A stretch of 64,000 bases of DNA from Psychrobacter proteolyticus (GTDB lineage: Bacteria > Pseudomonadota > Gammaproteobacteria > Pseudomonadales > Moraxellaceae): positions 1-64,000 of the forward strand of contig NZ_QLKS01000001.1 in the NCBI RefSeq assembly GCF_003350005.1. Reading direction: 5' to 3'. Positions within the stretch are counted from its first letter, which is position 1. Each line of letters opens with the position of its first letter. The notes beneath the pieces are model-generated. The model was not told the origin of the DNA, made no database searches, and worked only from the letters and a program-made list of their open reading frames with translations. Positions 1 through 8,487 of the stretch are shown here, one piece after another. Made by a program: the position numbers and the translations under genes.

Positions 1-18
1 GTGTAACGTTATTGTATG

Positions 19-53
19 AAGCCATATTGCTAATACAGCAGTGTGGCTTTTTT
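19..53 (+). terminator. Rho-independent terminator of an upstream gene
   Basis: An imperfect hairpin (arms beginning AAGCCATATTGCT and ending AGCAGTGTGGCTT) is followed by a run of six T on the + strand. It most likely ends a + strand gene lying left of the window. Confidence 0.7.
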
Positions 54-372
54 ATAGAGATAAGCATTTGAAGTAAAAGTGCTTTTTGTAGAAAGCCGAA
101 AGCCCTATATGCGCTTCATGTATTCCAGTATGCTCGTACTCGATTGGTTATATCTTAACCGAGAAAGTTGCTTAATTTGCCTGATATATTATCAACTAAA
201 TTAATAATATTGTCTTCTTGCATGTTATAAGCATGGGATACGTAATTTGCTTTTGCGCCTATAAATTGATAGAAAAATCCTTTATTTACGCTTTTTTTAA
301 GGTTTTTTGGCTATTTTATGGAGGTTTATATATAATAACACTTATATGTTCATGGCGAATTATATAAAATGG

Positions 373-406
373 CTTTACATGTTGTAAAGTTTGTTGATAA
401 TATAAT
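373..406 (+). promoter_or_regulatory. Candidate operator plus -10 box of the ech operon
   Basis: The palindrome CTTTACATGTTGTAAAG (373-389) is followed 11 bases later by TATAAT (401-406). The same TTGTAAAG-N11-TATAAT arrangement recurs at 7213-7237 before the TRAP/acyl-CoA dehydrogenase genes. A palindrome over the -35 region fits repression by a MarR dimer; binding is not shown by the sequence. Confidence 0.5.
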
Positions 407-414
407 CTAAGTAT

Positions 415-475
415 TGATATCTATTGATAAATAATTTTATAAATTATTAAGTTGCTTATCTTTCAATAGATATCA
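415..475. repeat. 13-bp perfect inverted repeat, 35-bp spacer
   Basis: TGATATCTATTGA (415-427) recurs as its exact complement TCAATAGATATCA (463-475). The arms lie between the putative -10 box and the ech start, so they would be in the mRNA leader or act as paired operator half-sites. Confidence 0.6.
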
Positions 476-531
476 TTGCTTTAGATCAATTCCTCCTAAG
501 GAAAGTATTACAACAAACAATGGAGCACGTT

Positions 532-1362
532 ATGTCAGATTACGAAAACCGCTGGACAACTGTCAAAGTAGAAGTAACAGACAGTATCGCTTGGGTGACT
601 TTCAATCGTCCAGATCAACGCAACTGTATGAGTCCAACGCTCAATCGAGAAATGATCGAGATACTAGAAACGCTGGAGCAAGATCCAGAAGCAGGGGTGG
701 TGGTTATCACTGGCGAAGGCAGTGCATGGACAGCAGGTATGGATCTAAAAGAATACTTTCGAGAGACAGATGGCAAGCCTGAGATTGTCCAAGAGAGAAC
801 GCGTAGAGACGCCTGTCGATGGCAGTGGCAACTGCTGCGCATGTACAGTAAACCGACCATTGCAATGGTTAATGGTTGGTGTTTTGGTGGTGCTTTCTCG
901 CCACTCGTGGCCTGCGACCTTGCCTATTGTGCTGATGAAGCGACCTTTGGTTTGTCAGAAGTGAACTGGGGAATTCCACCAGGTAATCTAGTGAGTAAAG
1001 CGATGGCTGATACTGTGGGCCACCGCGAATCCCTATACTACATTATGACGGGCGAACCGTTTAAAGGTAAAAAAGCAGCAGAGATGGGTCTTGTCAATAA
1101 AAGTGTGCCACTCGATCAGTTAAAAGCTGAGGTAGAAAAGGTCGCAAAAGTACTCTTGGAGAAAAACCCAGTGGTACTACGTTACGCAAAAAATGGTTTC
1201 AAACGTTGTCGTGAGCTGACATGGGATCAAAATGAAGACTATCTCTACGCCAAGATTGATCAGTGTGCTATGCGTGACCCAGAAAATGGACGCGCTGAAG
1301 GCATGCGTCAGTTTCTTGACGAAAAAAGCATCAAGCCTGGGCTACAAACGTATAAGCGGTAA
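532..1362 (+). CDS. ech: p-Hydroxycinnamoyl-CoA hydratase/lyase (feruloyl-CoA to vanillin)
   Basis: This cytosolic crotonase-fold enzyme hydrates feruloyl-, caffeoyl- or p-coumaroyl-CoA and cleaves the product to the aromatic aldehyde plus acetyl-CoA. It is the hcaA counterpart of Acinetobacter. The ATG at 532 is preferred over 520 because GGAG sits 6 bases before it, and it gives 276 aa, the length of the Pseudomonas HCHL enzyme. With this numbering the family residues Ser123, Glu143 and Tyr239 are present, in FSPLVACDL, LSEVNWGIPPG and NEDYLYAK. The near-identity to the HCHL signature throughout separates it from ordinary enoyl-CoA hydratases. vdh and fcs follow on the same strand. A small hairpin at 1425-1448 may reduce read-through into them. 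Confidence 0.95.
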   Translation: MSDYENRWTTVKVEVTDSIAWVTFNRPDQRNCMSPTLNREMIEILETLEQDPEAGVVVITGEGSAWTAGMDLKEYFRETDGKPEIVQERTRRDACRWQWQLLRMYSKPTIAMVNGWCFGGAFSPLVACDLAYCADEATFGLSEVNWGIPPGNLVSKAMADTVGHRESLYYIMTGEPFKGKKAAEMGLVNKSVPLDQLKAEVEKVAKVLLEKNPVVLRYAKNGFKRCRELTWDQNEDYLYAKIDQCAMRDPENGRAEGMRQFLDEKSIKPGLQTYKR

Positions 1363-1424
1363 GCGTCTTGTGGTTATAGCTTTGTGAAATAACCTGTTAA
1401 AAATACGATGATTTATTTGCTGCG

Positions 1425-1448
1425 AAGCCCTTCTAGGAAAGGGCTTTT
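1425..1448 (+). terminator. Weak hairpin between ech and vdh
   Basis: AAGCCCTT and AAGGGCTT form an 8-bp stem with a 6-base loop, followed by TTTT. It could act as an attenuator or processing site giving more ech than downstream message. Confidence 0.5.
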
Positions 1449-1522
1449 CAATATTTTATTAAATCAAAAAATAATGAAAAATCTAAATAGCTATTACTTC
1501 TATCTTGAAAAGGAACTCCAAT

Positions 1523-2971
1523 ATGCATCAAGTCCAAATGATTATTAACGGTAAGTCGTGCCCTGCAACCGACAACACTACCTTTGACCATATTGGTCCA
1601 ACCACTGGTGAAGTTGTCACCAAAGCCGCTGCTGGAAAGGCGGATGATGTACATAAAGCGATTGAAGCTGCCGCCGCTGCTTTTCCAATTTGGGCAGCGC
1701 TACCACCGAGTGAAAAAAGAATACGTCTACTAAAAGCTGCCGATTTACTTGCCTCAAGAGCAGAAGATTTTATCCGTATCGGCATGATTGAAATGGGGTC
1801 AAGTGGTGCATGGTACGGTTTTAATGTGCAGGTAGCTGCCAATATGCTACGTGACGCAGCAGGAATGGTCACTCAAATTCAAGGCGATATTATTCCCAGT
1901 GATACTGAAGGACGTATGGCGATGGCTTGGCGGGTGCCTTGCGGTGTAGTGGTAGGCATGGCGCCTTGGAATGCTCCTATCATATTGGCGACGCGAGCGC
2001 TTGCTATGCCATTGGCTTGTGGCAATACAGTTGTACTTAAAGCATCTGAAAATTGCCCTGCCACTCATGAGCTATTGATCCAAACCTTAAATGATGCAGG
2101 TTTGGGCGAAGGGGTCGTCAACTTGGTTACGCATAGTAGTGAAGATGCACCAAGTGTTGTGACGGCTCTAATCGCTCACCCCGCCGTTAAGCGCATCAAC
2201 TTTACAGGTTCTACACATGTCGGGAAAATCATTGCCAAACAATGTGCTGAATACCTAAAGCCGGTCATTCTAGAATTGGGAGGAAAAGCGCCAGTTATTG
2301 TCTGTGAGGATGCGGACCTTGAAGAAGCCGCCAATGCCATTGCTTTTGGTGCTTTTTTTAATCAAGGACAAATCTGTATGAGTACAGAGCGTGTTTTGGT
2401 CAATGAGAAAGTTGCGGACAAACTGATTGAGTGTCTTAAATTAAAGATTGATGGTTTTGTTACTGGTTTGCCAACGGAGCAAGTACATATTGCTCACGTG
2501 ATAAGTCAGCAAGCCGCTGATCGTATAAAGGCTCTGGTAAAAGACGCAGAAGATAAAGGCGCTAAAGCCATTACTGATTACGCTTTTAACGGTACGGCCA
2601 TTAGTCCAATCCTACTAGAGCGCATCTCTCCAAAGATGCAAATTTATACGGAAGAGTCCTTTGGTCCTGTCTGTACCTTGGAGCGAGTAGCAGACGATGA
2701 TGAAGCGATTTTGAAAGCCAATGCCTCAGAGTTTGGACTGTCTGCTGCTATTTTTAGCCAAGATATTGGTCGCGCTATAAATCTTGCCAAACGTATCGAA
2801 AGCGGCATATGTCATATCAATTCTGCCACTGTAGACGATGAAGCACCTATGCCATTCGGCGGTGTCAAATCTAGTGGTTATGGGCGCTTTGGTAGTAAAG
2901 CTTCAATCAGCGAATTTACTGAACTTCGCTGGGTCACTATGCGTAGTACGCCAAAACATTATCCGATTTGA
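1523..2971 (+). CDS. vdh: Vanillin / aromatic aldehyde dehydrogenase
   Basis: This NAD(P)-dependent aldehyde dehydrogenase oxidises vanillin, 4-hydroxybenzaldehyde or protocatechualdehyde from the preceding lyase to the benzoate; it is the hcaB counterpart. The ATG at 1523 has AAGGA in front and gives 482 aa, the usual length of Pseudomonas vanillin dehydrogenase. An upstream in-frame TTG at 1505 is less likely. Visible motifs are APWNAPI near residue 147, FTGSTHVG near 227, the general base Glu251 in ELGGKAP, and the nucleophile Cys285 in NQGQICMS. Its place between the lyase and the CoA ligase makes an aromatic aldehyde the likely substrate. The exact preference among vanillin and hydroxybenzaldehydes cannot be read from sequence. 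Confidence 0.92.
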   Translation: MHQVQMIINGKSCPATDNTTFDHIGPTTGEVVTKAAAGKADDVHKAIEAAAAAFPIWAALPPSEKRIRLLKAADLLASRAEDFIRIGMIEMGSSGAWYGFNVQVAANMLRDAAGMVTQIQGDIIPSDTEGRMAMAWRVPCGVVVGMAPWNAPIILATRALAMPLACGNTVVLKASENCPATHELLIQTLNDAGLGEGVVNLVTHSSEDAPSVVTALIAHPAVKRINFTGSTHVGKIIAKQCAEYLKPVILELGGKAPVIVCEDADLEEAANAIAFGAFFNQGQICMSTERVLVNEKVADKLIECLKLKIDGFVTGLPTEQVHIAHVISQQAADRIKALVKDAEDKGAKAITDYAFNGTAISPILLERISPKMQIYTEESFGPVCTLERVADDDEAILKANASEFGLSAAIFSQDIGRAINLAKRIESGICHINSATVDDEAPMPFGGVKSSGYGRFGSKASISEFTELRWVTMRSTPKHYPI

Positions 2972-3029
2972 TATAAGGGACAACAAGGTACAAAAAGGAA
3001 GAAAATAATTAGAAATAAAGGAATATTTC

Positions 3030-4925
3030 ATGACTCAATTTACCTATCACAGCTATCCAGAACGCGCTGTTGCTGTCGGTAGCAACGATGCCATCGTTCG
3101 CCAAAAGAGTGATTCAGAAGGCGATATTTATTACATAAAAGCTGACACGCCGTTGGGTAATTACCCCGATTTTTTATTTGATAAATTATATGACTATGCC
3201 AAAAAATATCCCGACAGAGTACTGATCGCGCAACGTGAGTTAGATGAGGCTACTAATAAGCGTGGTGACTGGATCAAACTGACCTACAGTGAGGTGCTCA
3301 CTAAGGCGCGCAGTATCGCTCAAGCGTTGCTTAAATATGATCTTTCAGCAGAGCGCCCATTGATGATCTTATCTGAGAACTCACTGGAAGTGTTTTTGCT
3401 CATGTGCGGCGCGATGCTGGCAAACGTACCTTATGCCTTGGTGGTACCTGCCTACTCATTGGTCGCCAAAAACCCCGATAAATTGCAGTACGTAATCGAT
3501 AAACTCACGCCAGCCATATTTTATGCTGGTGATGGTAAGGGGTTTTTGCGTCAGCTCAAGGCTTGTGGTCAGACGGACAAACCGATTATAACGTCGACGG
3601 GCAATATTGATGGGGAATCGTGCCTACACCTTAATGATTTTCTAACGACTGACGCGACAGATGAGGTGGAGCAAAAACACGAGCAAATGACAGCAGACAG
3701 TATCGTCAAATTCCTCTTTACCTCAGGCTCCACAGGCAACCCTAAAGTCGTGCCCACGACTCACCGTATGCTGTGTAGTAACCAGCAAATGCTCAAGCAA
3801 GGCCTTTGTTTGACAGAAGAAGATCCACTAGTATTGGTGGATTGGCTAAGCTGGCATCATACATTTGGTGGCAGTCATAACCTTGGTATCGTACTATACA
3901 ATGGCGGAACGTTTTATATTGATGATGGTCGCCCTGTTGCTGGTAAGTTTGATGAGACCATTCGCAATCTCAAAGAAATCTCTCCCAGTAAGTACTTTAA
4001 CGTACCCGTTGGTTGGGCGATGCTTGCCAATGCCTTAGAGGAGGATGAAGCACTGCGCGATAATTTTTTCAAAAAGGTCGATTTGTACTTTTTTGGCGGT
4101 GCTAGTTTATCAGCCGAGCTATGGCAACAACTGGGTGATATCAGTTATCAACACTGCGGCGAAAGAATCCGTATTATGTCGGGCATCGGTATGACAGAGA
4201 CCTCACCCTCTTGTACCTTTACCACGGGTCCATCGAATGACACGGCGAGCTTTGTAGGTGTGCCTGCAGCAGGTGTTGAAATAAAGCTAGTACCTATGAA
4301 GGACAAGACAGAGCTGCGTATTAAAGGACCCCATGTGATGCCAGGATATTGGCGGCATGATGCTGCCAAATCCAATGCAGCAGACAGTTTTGATGAAGAA
4401 GGGTTTTACTGTACTGGTGATGGCGTACTGCCTTACAACCCTGACGATCTGTCAGAGGGCTTGGTATATGATGGCCGTATTGCCGAGGATTTTAAATTAA
4501 CCACAGGTACTTTTGTCAATGTGGGCGAACTGCGCAACCGTATGGTATTACAAGGCATGGGTCTGATTGAAGATGTGGTGCTCACGGGTGAAGGTAAAAG
4601 TGAAATCGGGGCATTCGTGTTTGTGAAAGAAAAAATGGCACGCAAGTTAACCACGCTAAGTGATGCTGGGCTCAAGCAGGTACTAGAGCATGATCGATTG
4701 CAGGCATGGTTTAGCGACTTTATGGGCAGCATCAACGACGGGTATGAAGCCAGCTCAAAAAGGATTACCCGTATATATTTGATGGAAAATCCGGCCAATG
4801 TGGTTGAGGGAGAAAAAACGGACAAAGGTAACCTCAATCAGCGAAGACTGCGCAATAATAGAATGAAAGAAATGAATAAATTATACGGAGACAAAGCAGA
4901 TAAATTGAGGTTTTTGGCCAAATAG
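3030..4925 (+). CDS. fcs: Feruloyl-CoA synthase (hydroxycinnamate-CoA ligase)
   Basis: This is an ATP- and CoA-dependent ligase of the ANL (AMP-forming) superfamily that activates ferulate, p-coumarate or caffeate for the hydratase/lyase; it is the hcaC counterpart. The 631-aa length is typical of feruloyl-CoA synthases, which are longer than fatty acyl ligases. The P-loop TSGSTGNPKVVPTTH spans residues 231-245, followed by the SGIGMTETSP segment and YCTGDGV. An unusual LTTGTFVNVGELR replaces the standard GYRI-type hinge, as in this subfamily. The start has AAGG about 10 bases upstream. It ends the three-gene catabolic run; a 47-bp inverted-repeat relic separates it from the regulator. Confidence 0.92.
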   Translation: MTQFTYHSYPERAVAVGSNDAIVRQKSDSEGDIYYIKADTPLGNYPDFLFDKLYDYAKKYPDRVLIAQRELDEATNKRGDWIKLTYSEVLTKARSIAQALLKYDLSAERPLMILSENSLEVFLLMCGAMLANVPYALVVPAYSLVAKNPDKLQYVIDKLTPAIFYAGDGKGFLRQLKACGQTDKPIITSTGNIDGESCLHLNDFLTTDATDEVEQKHEQMTADSIVKFLFTSGSTGNPKVVPTTHRMLCSNQQMLKQGLCLTEEDPLVLVDWLSWHHTFGGSHNLGIVLYNGGTFYIDDGRPVAGKFDETIRNLKEISPSKYFNVPVGWAMLANALEEDEALRDNFFKKVDLYFFGGASLSAELWQQLGDISYQHCGERIRIMSGIGMTETSPSCTFTTGPSNDTASFVGVPAAGVEIKLVPMKDKTELRIKGPHVMPGYWRHDAAKSNAADSFDEEGFYCTGDGVLPYNPDDLSEGLVYDGRIAEDFKLTTGTFVNVGELRNRMVLQGMGLIEDVVLTGEGKSEIGAFVFVKEKMARKLTTLSDAGLKQVLEHDRLQAWFSDFMGSINDGYEASSKRITRIYLMENPANVVEGEKTDKGNLNQRRLRNNRMKEMNKLYGDKADKLRFLAK

Positions 4926-4942
4926 CTTAACATGATACGCTA

Positions 4943-4989
4943 GGATGCGCCCTCAATCTGAACGAAAGCGCCTAAATGAGGACACGCTC
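4943..4989. mobile_element. 47-bp TA-flanked inverted-repeat relic (family A MITE)
   Basis: It is flanked by TA at 4941-4942 and 4990-4991. The right end GAGGACACGCTC is identical to the right end of the 170-bp element at 56130-56299. The left end (GGATGCGCCCTCAAT) is an imperfect inverted match. It looks like an internally deleted copy of that element. Confidence 0.55.
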
Positions 4990-5024
4990 TAGAATGCCTA
5001 ATACTGTCGAGCAAGGAAAATCCA

Positions 5025-5477
5025 TTGAATAACATACAATCAAGCAAGCCTACTGGCAATGCGCCGACCGTTAGCTATAGCGTTGGTAAGCTTGACAAGC
5101 TCGTTAGTCAACAGCTCAGTGAATTACTCTCAGAGCTGGATGTCAGTTTGCCTCAATTCACGATGCTATCAAACCTTCATCTACATGGTGAAATGGCAAA
5201 CTCTAAACTGGCATCACGATCATTTATCAGTCCGCAAGCCTCTAATCAAATCATCAAAACGATGGAAGAGAAGGGATGGATCAGTAAAAGTGATGATCCT
5301 AACCATGGACGTATTTTACTGATCGGCCTGACGCCAAATGGGCAAGCGGTTTATGAACAATGCAATGTAAAAGCAATGGCGTTTGAAAGTAAAATGCTCG
5401 CAGGCCTGCCTGCAGAGAATATTATGATGCTAAAAGCCACGGTGCAGCGACTGATCACAAACTTAAAACACGACTAA
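5025..5477 (+). CDS. hcaR: MarR-family regulator of hydroxycinnamate catabolism
   Basis: This 150-aa winged-helix protein resembles HcaR/FerR repressors, which release DNA when hydroxycinnamoyl-CoA thioesters accumulate. The core includes LSELLSELDVSLPQFTMLSNL, the recognition-helix region SRSFISPQASNQIIKTMEEKGWI and the wing DDPNHGRILLIGLT. The start is a TTG with AAGG 8 bases upstream; no ATG lies near. It is on the same strand as ech-vdh-fcs and ends before a strong bidirectional terminator. The dyads upstream of ech and the similar box before the TRAP gene are its most plausible targets. The ligand is inferred from context. Confidence 0.82.
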   Translation: MNNIQSSKPTGNAPTVSYSVGKLDKLVSQQLSELLSELDVSLPQFTMLSNLHLHGEMANSKLASRSFISPQASNQIIKTMEEKGWISKSDDPNHGRILLIGLTPNGQAVYEQCNVKAMAFESKMLAGLPAENIMMLKATVQRLITNLKHD

Positions 5478-5531
5478 AAAAGCATCTGGTTTTGAGAGAC
5501 ATTGGATCTTATAAGATCTTGAGTGATAAGC

Positions 5532-5574
5532 ATAAATAAAACCGATACGTTTAGAGCGTATCGGTTTTATTTAT
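5532..5574. terminator. Bidirectional terminator, 18-bp perfect stem
   Basis: The arm beginning ATAAATAAAACCGATACG pairs perfectly with its complement across a 7-base loop, and both sides are A/T-rich. It serves the convergent MarR (+) and porin (-) genes. Confidence 0.9.
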
Positions 5575-5631
5575 GGCGAGTTTTTATTTTGGACTCATAC
5601 AGTCAATACAATATCAAGGAAGGATGACCGA

Positions 5632-6681
5632 TTAGAATTTATATTTTGCCATCACTTCGACCTCTTGACCTTTTAAGCGCCATGGTAGGGTGGTATCGCT
5701 GCGATCTCGCCATTCGATACCAACATCAAGATTGGGTAGGTATTTATAAATAAGGTTGGCGCTTTTTATATCAATCGAGTTGCTGGCTTCATCATCCACA
5801 TTGACCTCGCCATAGCGCATATTACCGCGCAGTTTTGGCGTAAAAACGTGACTATAGCCGATGCTAAAGCCTGTTTGTGAGACGAGCTTACCATTCTCGG
5901 CATCACAGTTGACACTGACTGGGGTGAGCGCTCCTGTGGTACACACGCCTGAGTATACTCCCATACCTTTGCCAGTATAGACGCTACCATGTAGCGACCC
6001 ATCGCCTAGCGTAAGCTTACCTGCTAATGACGCACCAATACCGATGTCTGAATCCGAATCATCTTCAATACTCGTACCCGCTTCACGACCAGTCACTGCG
6101 GCAGTATAGCCAAAATCAGCGATATTGTCGCTATAGCTTATGACCATATCAGGTAAATTGGCATCCTCGTACACAGGATCTTGAGCGGTCACCCGTAGCC
6201 CATCGTTCACATAATGGAATGTCAGGTCTGGACGAACATAAAGCCCACTACCAGCGATGGTCCCAAAGCCTGTACCATAGAAATCAAGCTGTTCAGTGAG
6301 ACGGGGGGCAACGGCAAAAAACTGACCGCTCCATGTTTTACCTACCGTAAATTTGTCATATTGCATAAAAGCGTGGCGTAATCTTAATTCAGGCGTTCCG
6401 CTATCATAACCCGTATACTCTCCATAGAAATCGCCTTCAATAAAGCCTGTCAGTTTTTTATCATCAACAAGCGTAGTGGCTTTGAGATTAATTCTTGATT
6501 CTCTTATATTGCCTTCAAAATCAGAATCTTTTTCATCAGGTGAAATAAACATCCCTTCTGCTTTAATATAACCCCCGATACTTAGCGTTGTGTCCCCGTC
6601 AGTTACGACATCTATTGCTTGTACATTGGTACATAGGGATAAGGTGGATACCGCAAACAATATCGGTTTTAGATTACGCAT
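5632..6681 (-). CDS. DcaP-like outer membrane porin (hydroxycinnamate cluster)
   Basis: This 349-aa outer-membrane beta-barrel probably lets aromatic acids cross the outer membrane. Its place corresponds to hcaE of the Acinetobacter hca cluster. A signal peptide MRNLKPILFAVSTLSLCTNVQA is followed by the DcaP-type N-terminus GDTTLSIGGYIKAEGMF, and the protein ends in an aromatic residue (VMAKYKF), as barrels do. The ATG at 6681 is preferred over the upstream in-frame start at 6729 because it places the signal peptide at the N-terminus and has GGAG before it. A clear paralogue lies at 27773-28807. Trimer formation and specificity are known for DcaP only; here they are inferred. Confidence 0.85.
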   Translation of the reverse strand: MRNLKPILFAVSTLSLCTNVQAIDVVTDGDTTLSIGGYIKAEGMFISPDEKDSDFEGNIRESRINLKATTLVDDKKLTGFIEGDFYGEYTGYDSGTPELRLRHAFMQYDKFTVGKTWSGQFFAVAPRLTEQLDFYGTGFGTIAGSGLYVRPDLTFHYVNDGLRVTAQDPVYEDANLPDMVISYSDNIADFGYTAAVTGREAGTSIEDDSDSDIGIGASLAGKLTLGDGSLHGSVYTGKGMGVYSGVCTTGALTPVSVNCDAENGKLVSQTGFSIGYSHVFTPKLRGNMRYGEVNVDDEASNSIDIKSANLIYKYLPNLDVGIEWRDRSDTTLPWRLKGQEVEVMAKYKF

Positions 6682-7350
6682 ATATTTTACACTCCGTGTT
6701 TGTTTTAAAACCAAAGTCAAGCGTGCCAAAAGTCACGCGCGCTATTCACCACTGTTGGGTACTTATAGCGACTTTAGCCTATAAAAAAATAGTGCAGATC
6801 ATGTCATCTGACACTAACCAATTCCTTTTGTTTTCTACCTTTATGCGCTGACTACAGCGCTTCAACACTCGCTCTTTACTGTATACTTTCTCAAGAGTAA
6901 TGCCCGCTCATATGACATCATGACAGGGCTCAAAGCCTTATTGTTCGCTGTCTACAAAACAGAGCTTAGAAAGATACTTGAGTACCTATGACACGTATGA
7001 CTGAGCGCGTAGTAAACCCCTCATAATTGATAAAAACAATGCAGCTTTTTACCAGTTGTTAAGGTTTTGTTAACTCGAGTTACAAGATAGCAACTTATCT
7101 AAATTATTGTCAAGCTTCTTTATAAAATAGTTTGACATATTTATGATAAAGACCGTAATATACAAAAAATATAAAGGATTCATAAATTTATATATAGATT
7201 TTTAAAATTATATTGTAAAGAAGGTTTATAATATAATGAGTGGTCGTGGAGCAATTAAAACTCAAATAAGAGAGCGTATTTGAGTCGTCCGCTTTGTAAT
7301 ACAAGAAATAAATATAATGTCGCTCTCACTCTATTAATCAAAAGGATTTG
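6682..7350. other. Intergenic region between divergent porin and TRAP genes
   Basis: These 669 bases, increasingly AT-rich toward the right, hold no convincing ORF. The right part carries TTGTAAAG (7213-7220), 11 bases, then TATAAT (7232-7237), the same spacing as at 373-406 before ech, and a ribosome site AAAGG before 7351. No complete dyad was found for the porin promoter. Confidence 0.55.
7213..7237 (+). promoter_or_regulatory. Candidate promoter/half-operator matching the ech promoter
   Basis: TTGTAAAG, 11 bases, then TATAAT reproduces the arrangement at 382-406 in front of ech. Only one half of the CTTTACA/TGTAAAG dyad is present here. It suggests co-regulation of the TRAP/acyl-CoA dehydrogenase genes with ech. 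Confidence 0.45.
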
Positions 7351-8454
7351 ATGATGTCTAGCGATAATGCACATTTCAGAACTACTTGTACTAAGTCTAC
7401 TCTCAACTTACGCCACCACCTTTCTATGTTGACACTGTCACTGGTATTACCATTGACTCTGACGGCTTGCAGCAGTGGCTCCGAAGCCAAAGCGGGCAGC
7501 GCTGATGATGTGGTAGTACTGCGTATGTCACATTTCATGCCTGCACCATCGGCAATGAATGCTGATATATTTGAACCTTGGGCCAAAAAAATCGAAGATG
7601 AATCCAATGGCCGTATCAAAATCGAGAATTTTCCTGGATCGACGCTGACCAAACCCTCCGATACGTATGAGGCTGTGGTAAACGGTAGGGTGGATATCGG
7701 TATACAGCTGCAAGGTTATACCAGTGGCCGCTTTCCATTGTCACAAATCGCTGAATTACCCGGTCTATCAAACTCAGCTTCTCAGATGAGCTGTCTGATG
7801 CAGACGTTGTATGACAATGGGACTATCGCAAGTGAGTATGAAGATTCTCATGTTATATCGCTGTACGGCCTTGGTCCTGGTGTACTTCATAGTACTAAAC
7901 TGATTGTCAAACCTGAAGATATGAGAGGCCTACGTATACGCCGACCTTCTGCGGTGGCCGGTGATATTATAGAAAGTATGGGCGCCGCTCCTGTTGGGTT
8001 GCCTGCGACCGATATTTATACCTCGTTACAGCGCGGGGTTATTGATGGTTTGAGCTTGCCGTGGGACGGCGTACCCATATTTCGTGTGAATGAGCTGGTC
8101 AAAAACCACACCAATATTCCGCTTTATTCCTCTAGCGTGGTCATAAATATGAACAAAGAAAAATACGATTCATTACCACCTGACCTGCAAAAAGTTATTG
8201 ATGATAATTCTGGCATGGTATTTGCCAAAAAAGTGGGTGATATGCTCAATGAAAACGATACCAAAGCCTTGCAAGATGCCAAAAATGCGGGTGACACCAT
8301 CGTGGATATTCCTGATCCACTCAATGACCCAGCGTGGTCAAGTCTCTTAAAACAAGGTACACAAAAATACCTTAATTCTGTAAATCAAAACGGGGTCGAT
8401 GCTGATGCCGTATATGAGCAGGTAAAAGCAGCTAGTGAAGCCTGTAAGGTGTAA
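7351..8454 (+). CDS. TRAP transporter substrate-binding lipoprotein (DctP family)
   Basis: This 367-aa periplasmic solute-binding protein of the DctP/TAXI-like TRAP class has a lipobox (LPLTLTAC) after about 40 residues, so it is probably membrane-anchored. Family hallmarks are VVLRMSHFMPAPS, the PGLRIRRP-type arginine motif (DMRGLRIRRPSAV) and GVIDGLSLPWD. ATG codons at 7351 and 7354 both suit the AAAGG site; the TTG at 7348 is less likely. No small or large membrane subunits (DctQ/DctM) are adjacent, so it must use partners encoded elsewhere. Known TRAP proteins such as R. palustris RPA1782 bind phenylpropanoids, and the location supports that here by inference. Confidence 0.85.
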   Translation: MMSSDNAHFRTTCTKSTLNLRHHLSMLTLSLVLPLTLTACSSGSEAKAGSADDVVVLRMSHFMPAPSAMNADIFEPWAKKIEDESNGRIKIENFPGSTLTKPSDTYEAVVNGRVDIGIQLQGYTSGRFPLSQIAELPGLSNSASQMSCLMQTLYDNGTIASEYEDSHVISLYGLGPGVLHSTKLIVKPEDMRGLRIRRPSAVAGDIIESMGAAPVGLPATDIYTSLQRGVIDGLSLPWDGVPIFRVNELVKNHTNIPLYSSSVVINMNKEKYDSLPPDLQKVIDDNSGMVFAKKVGDMLNENDTKALQDAKNAGDTIVDIPDPLNDPAWSSLLKQGTQKYLNSVNQNGVDADAVYEQVKAASEACKV

Positions 8455-8487
8455 ATTTGATGTGATGTTTCATCAGAAGGAAGTTTT

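Larger units (their letters stand above)
54..531 (+). promoter_or_regulatory. Long AT-rich leader/promoter region of the ech operon
   Basis: This 478-base non-coding stretch carries no convincing ORF. It holds a perfect 17-bp dyad, CTTTACA-TGT-TGTAAAG (373-389), 11 bases before a TATAAT (401-406), and a 13-bp inverted repeat (415-427 and 463-475). It ends in the ribosome site of ech. The dyads are probable regulator sites, plausibly for the MarR protein encoded at 5025; that link is inference. Confidence 0.6.
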
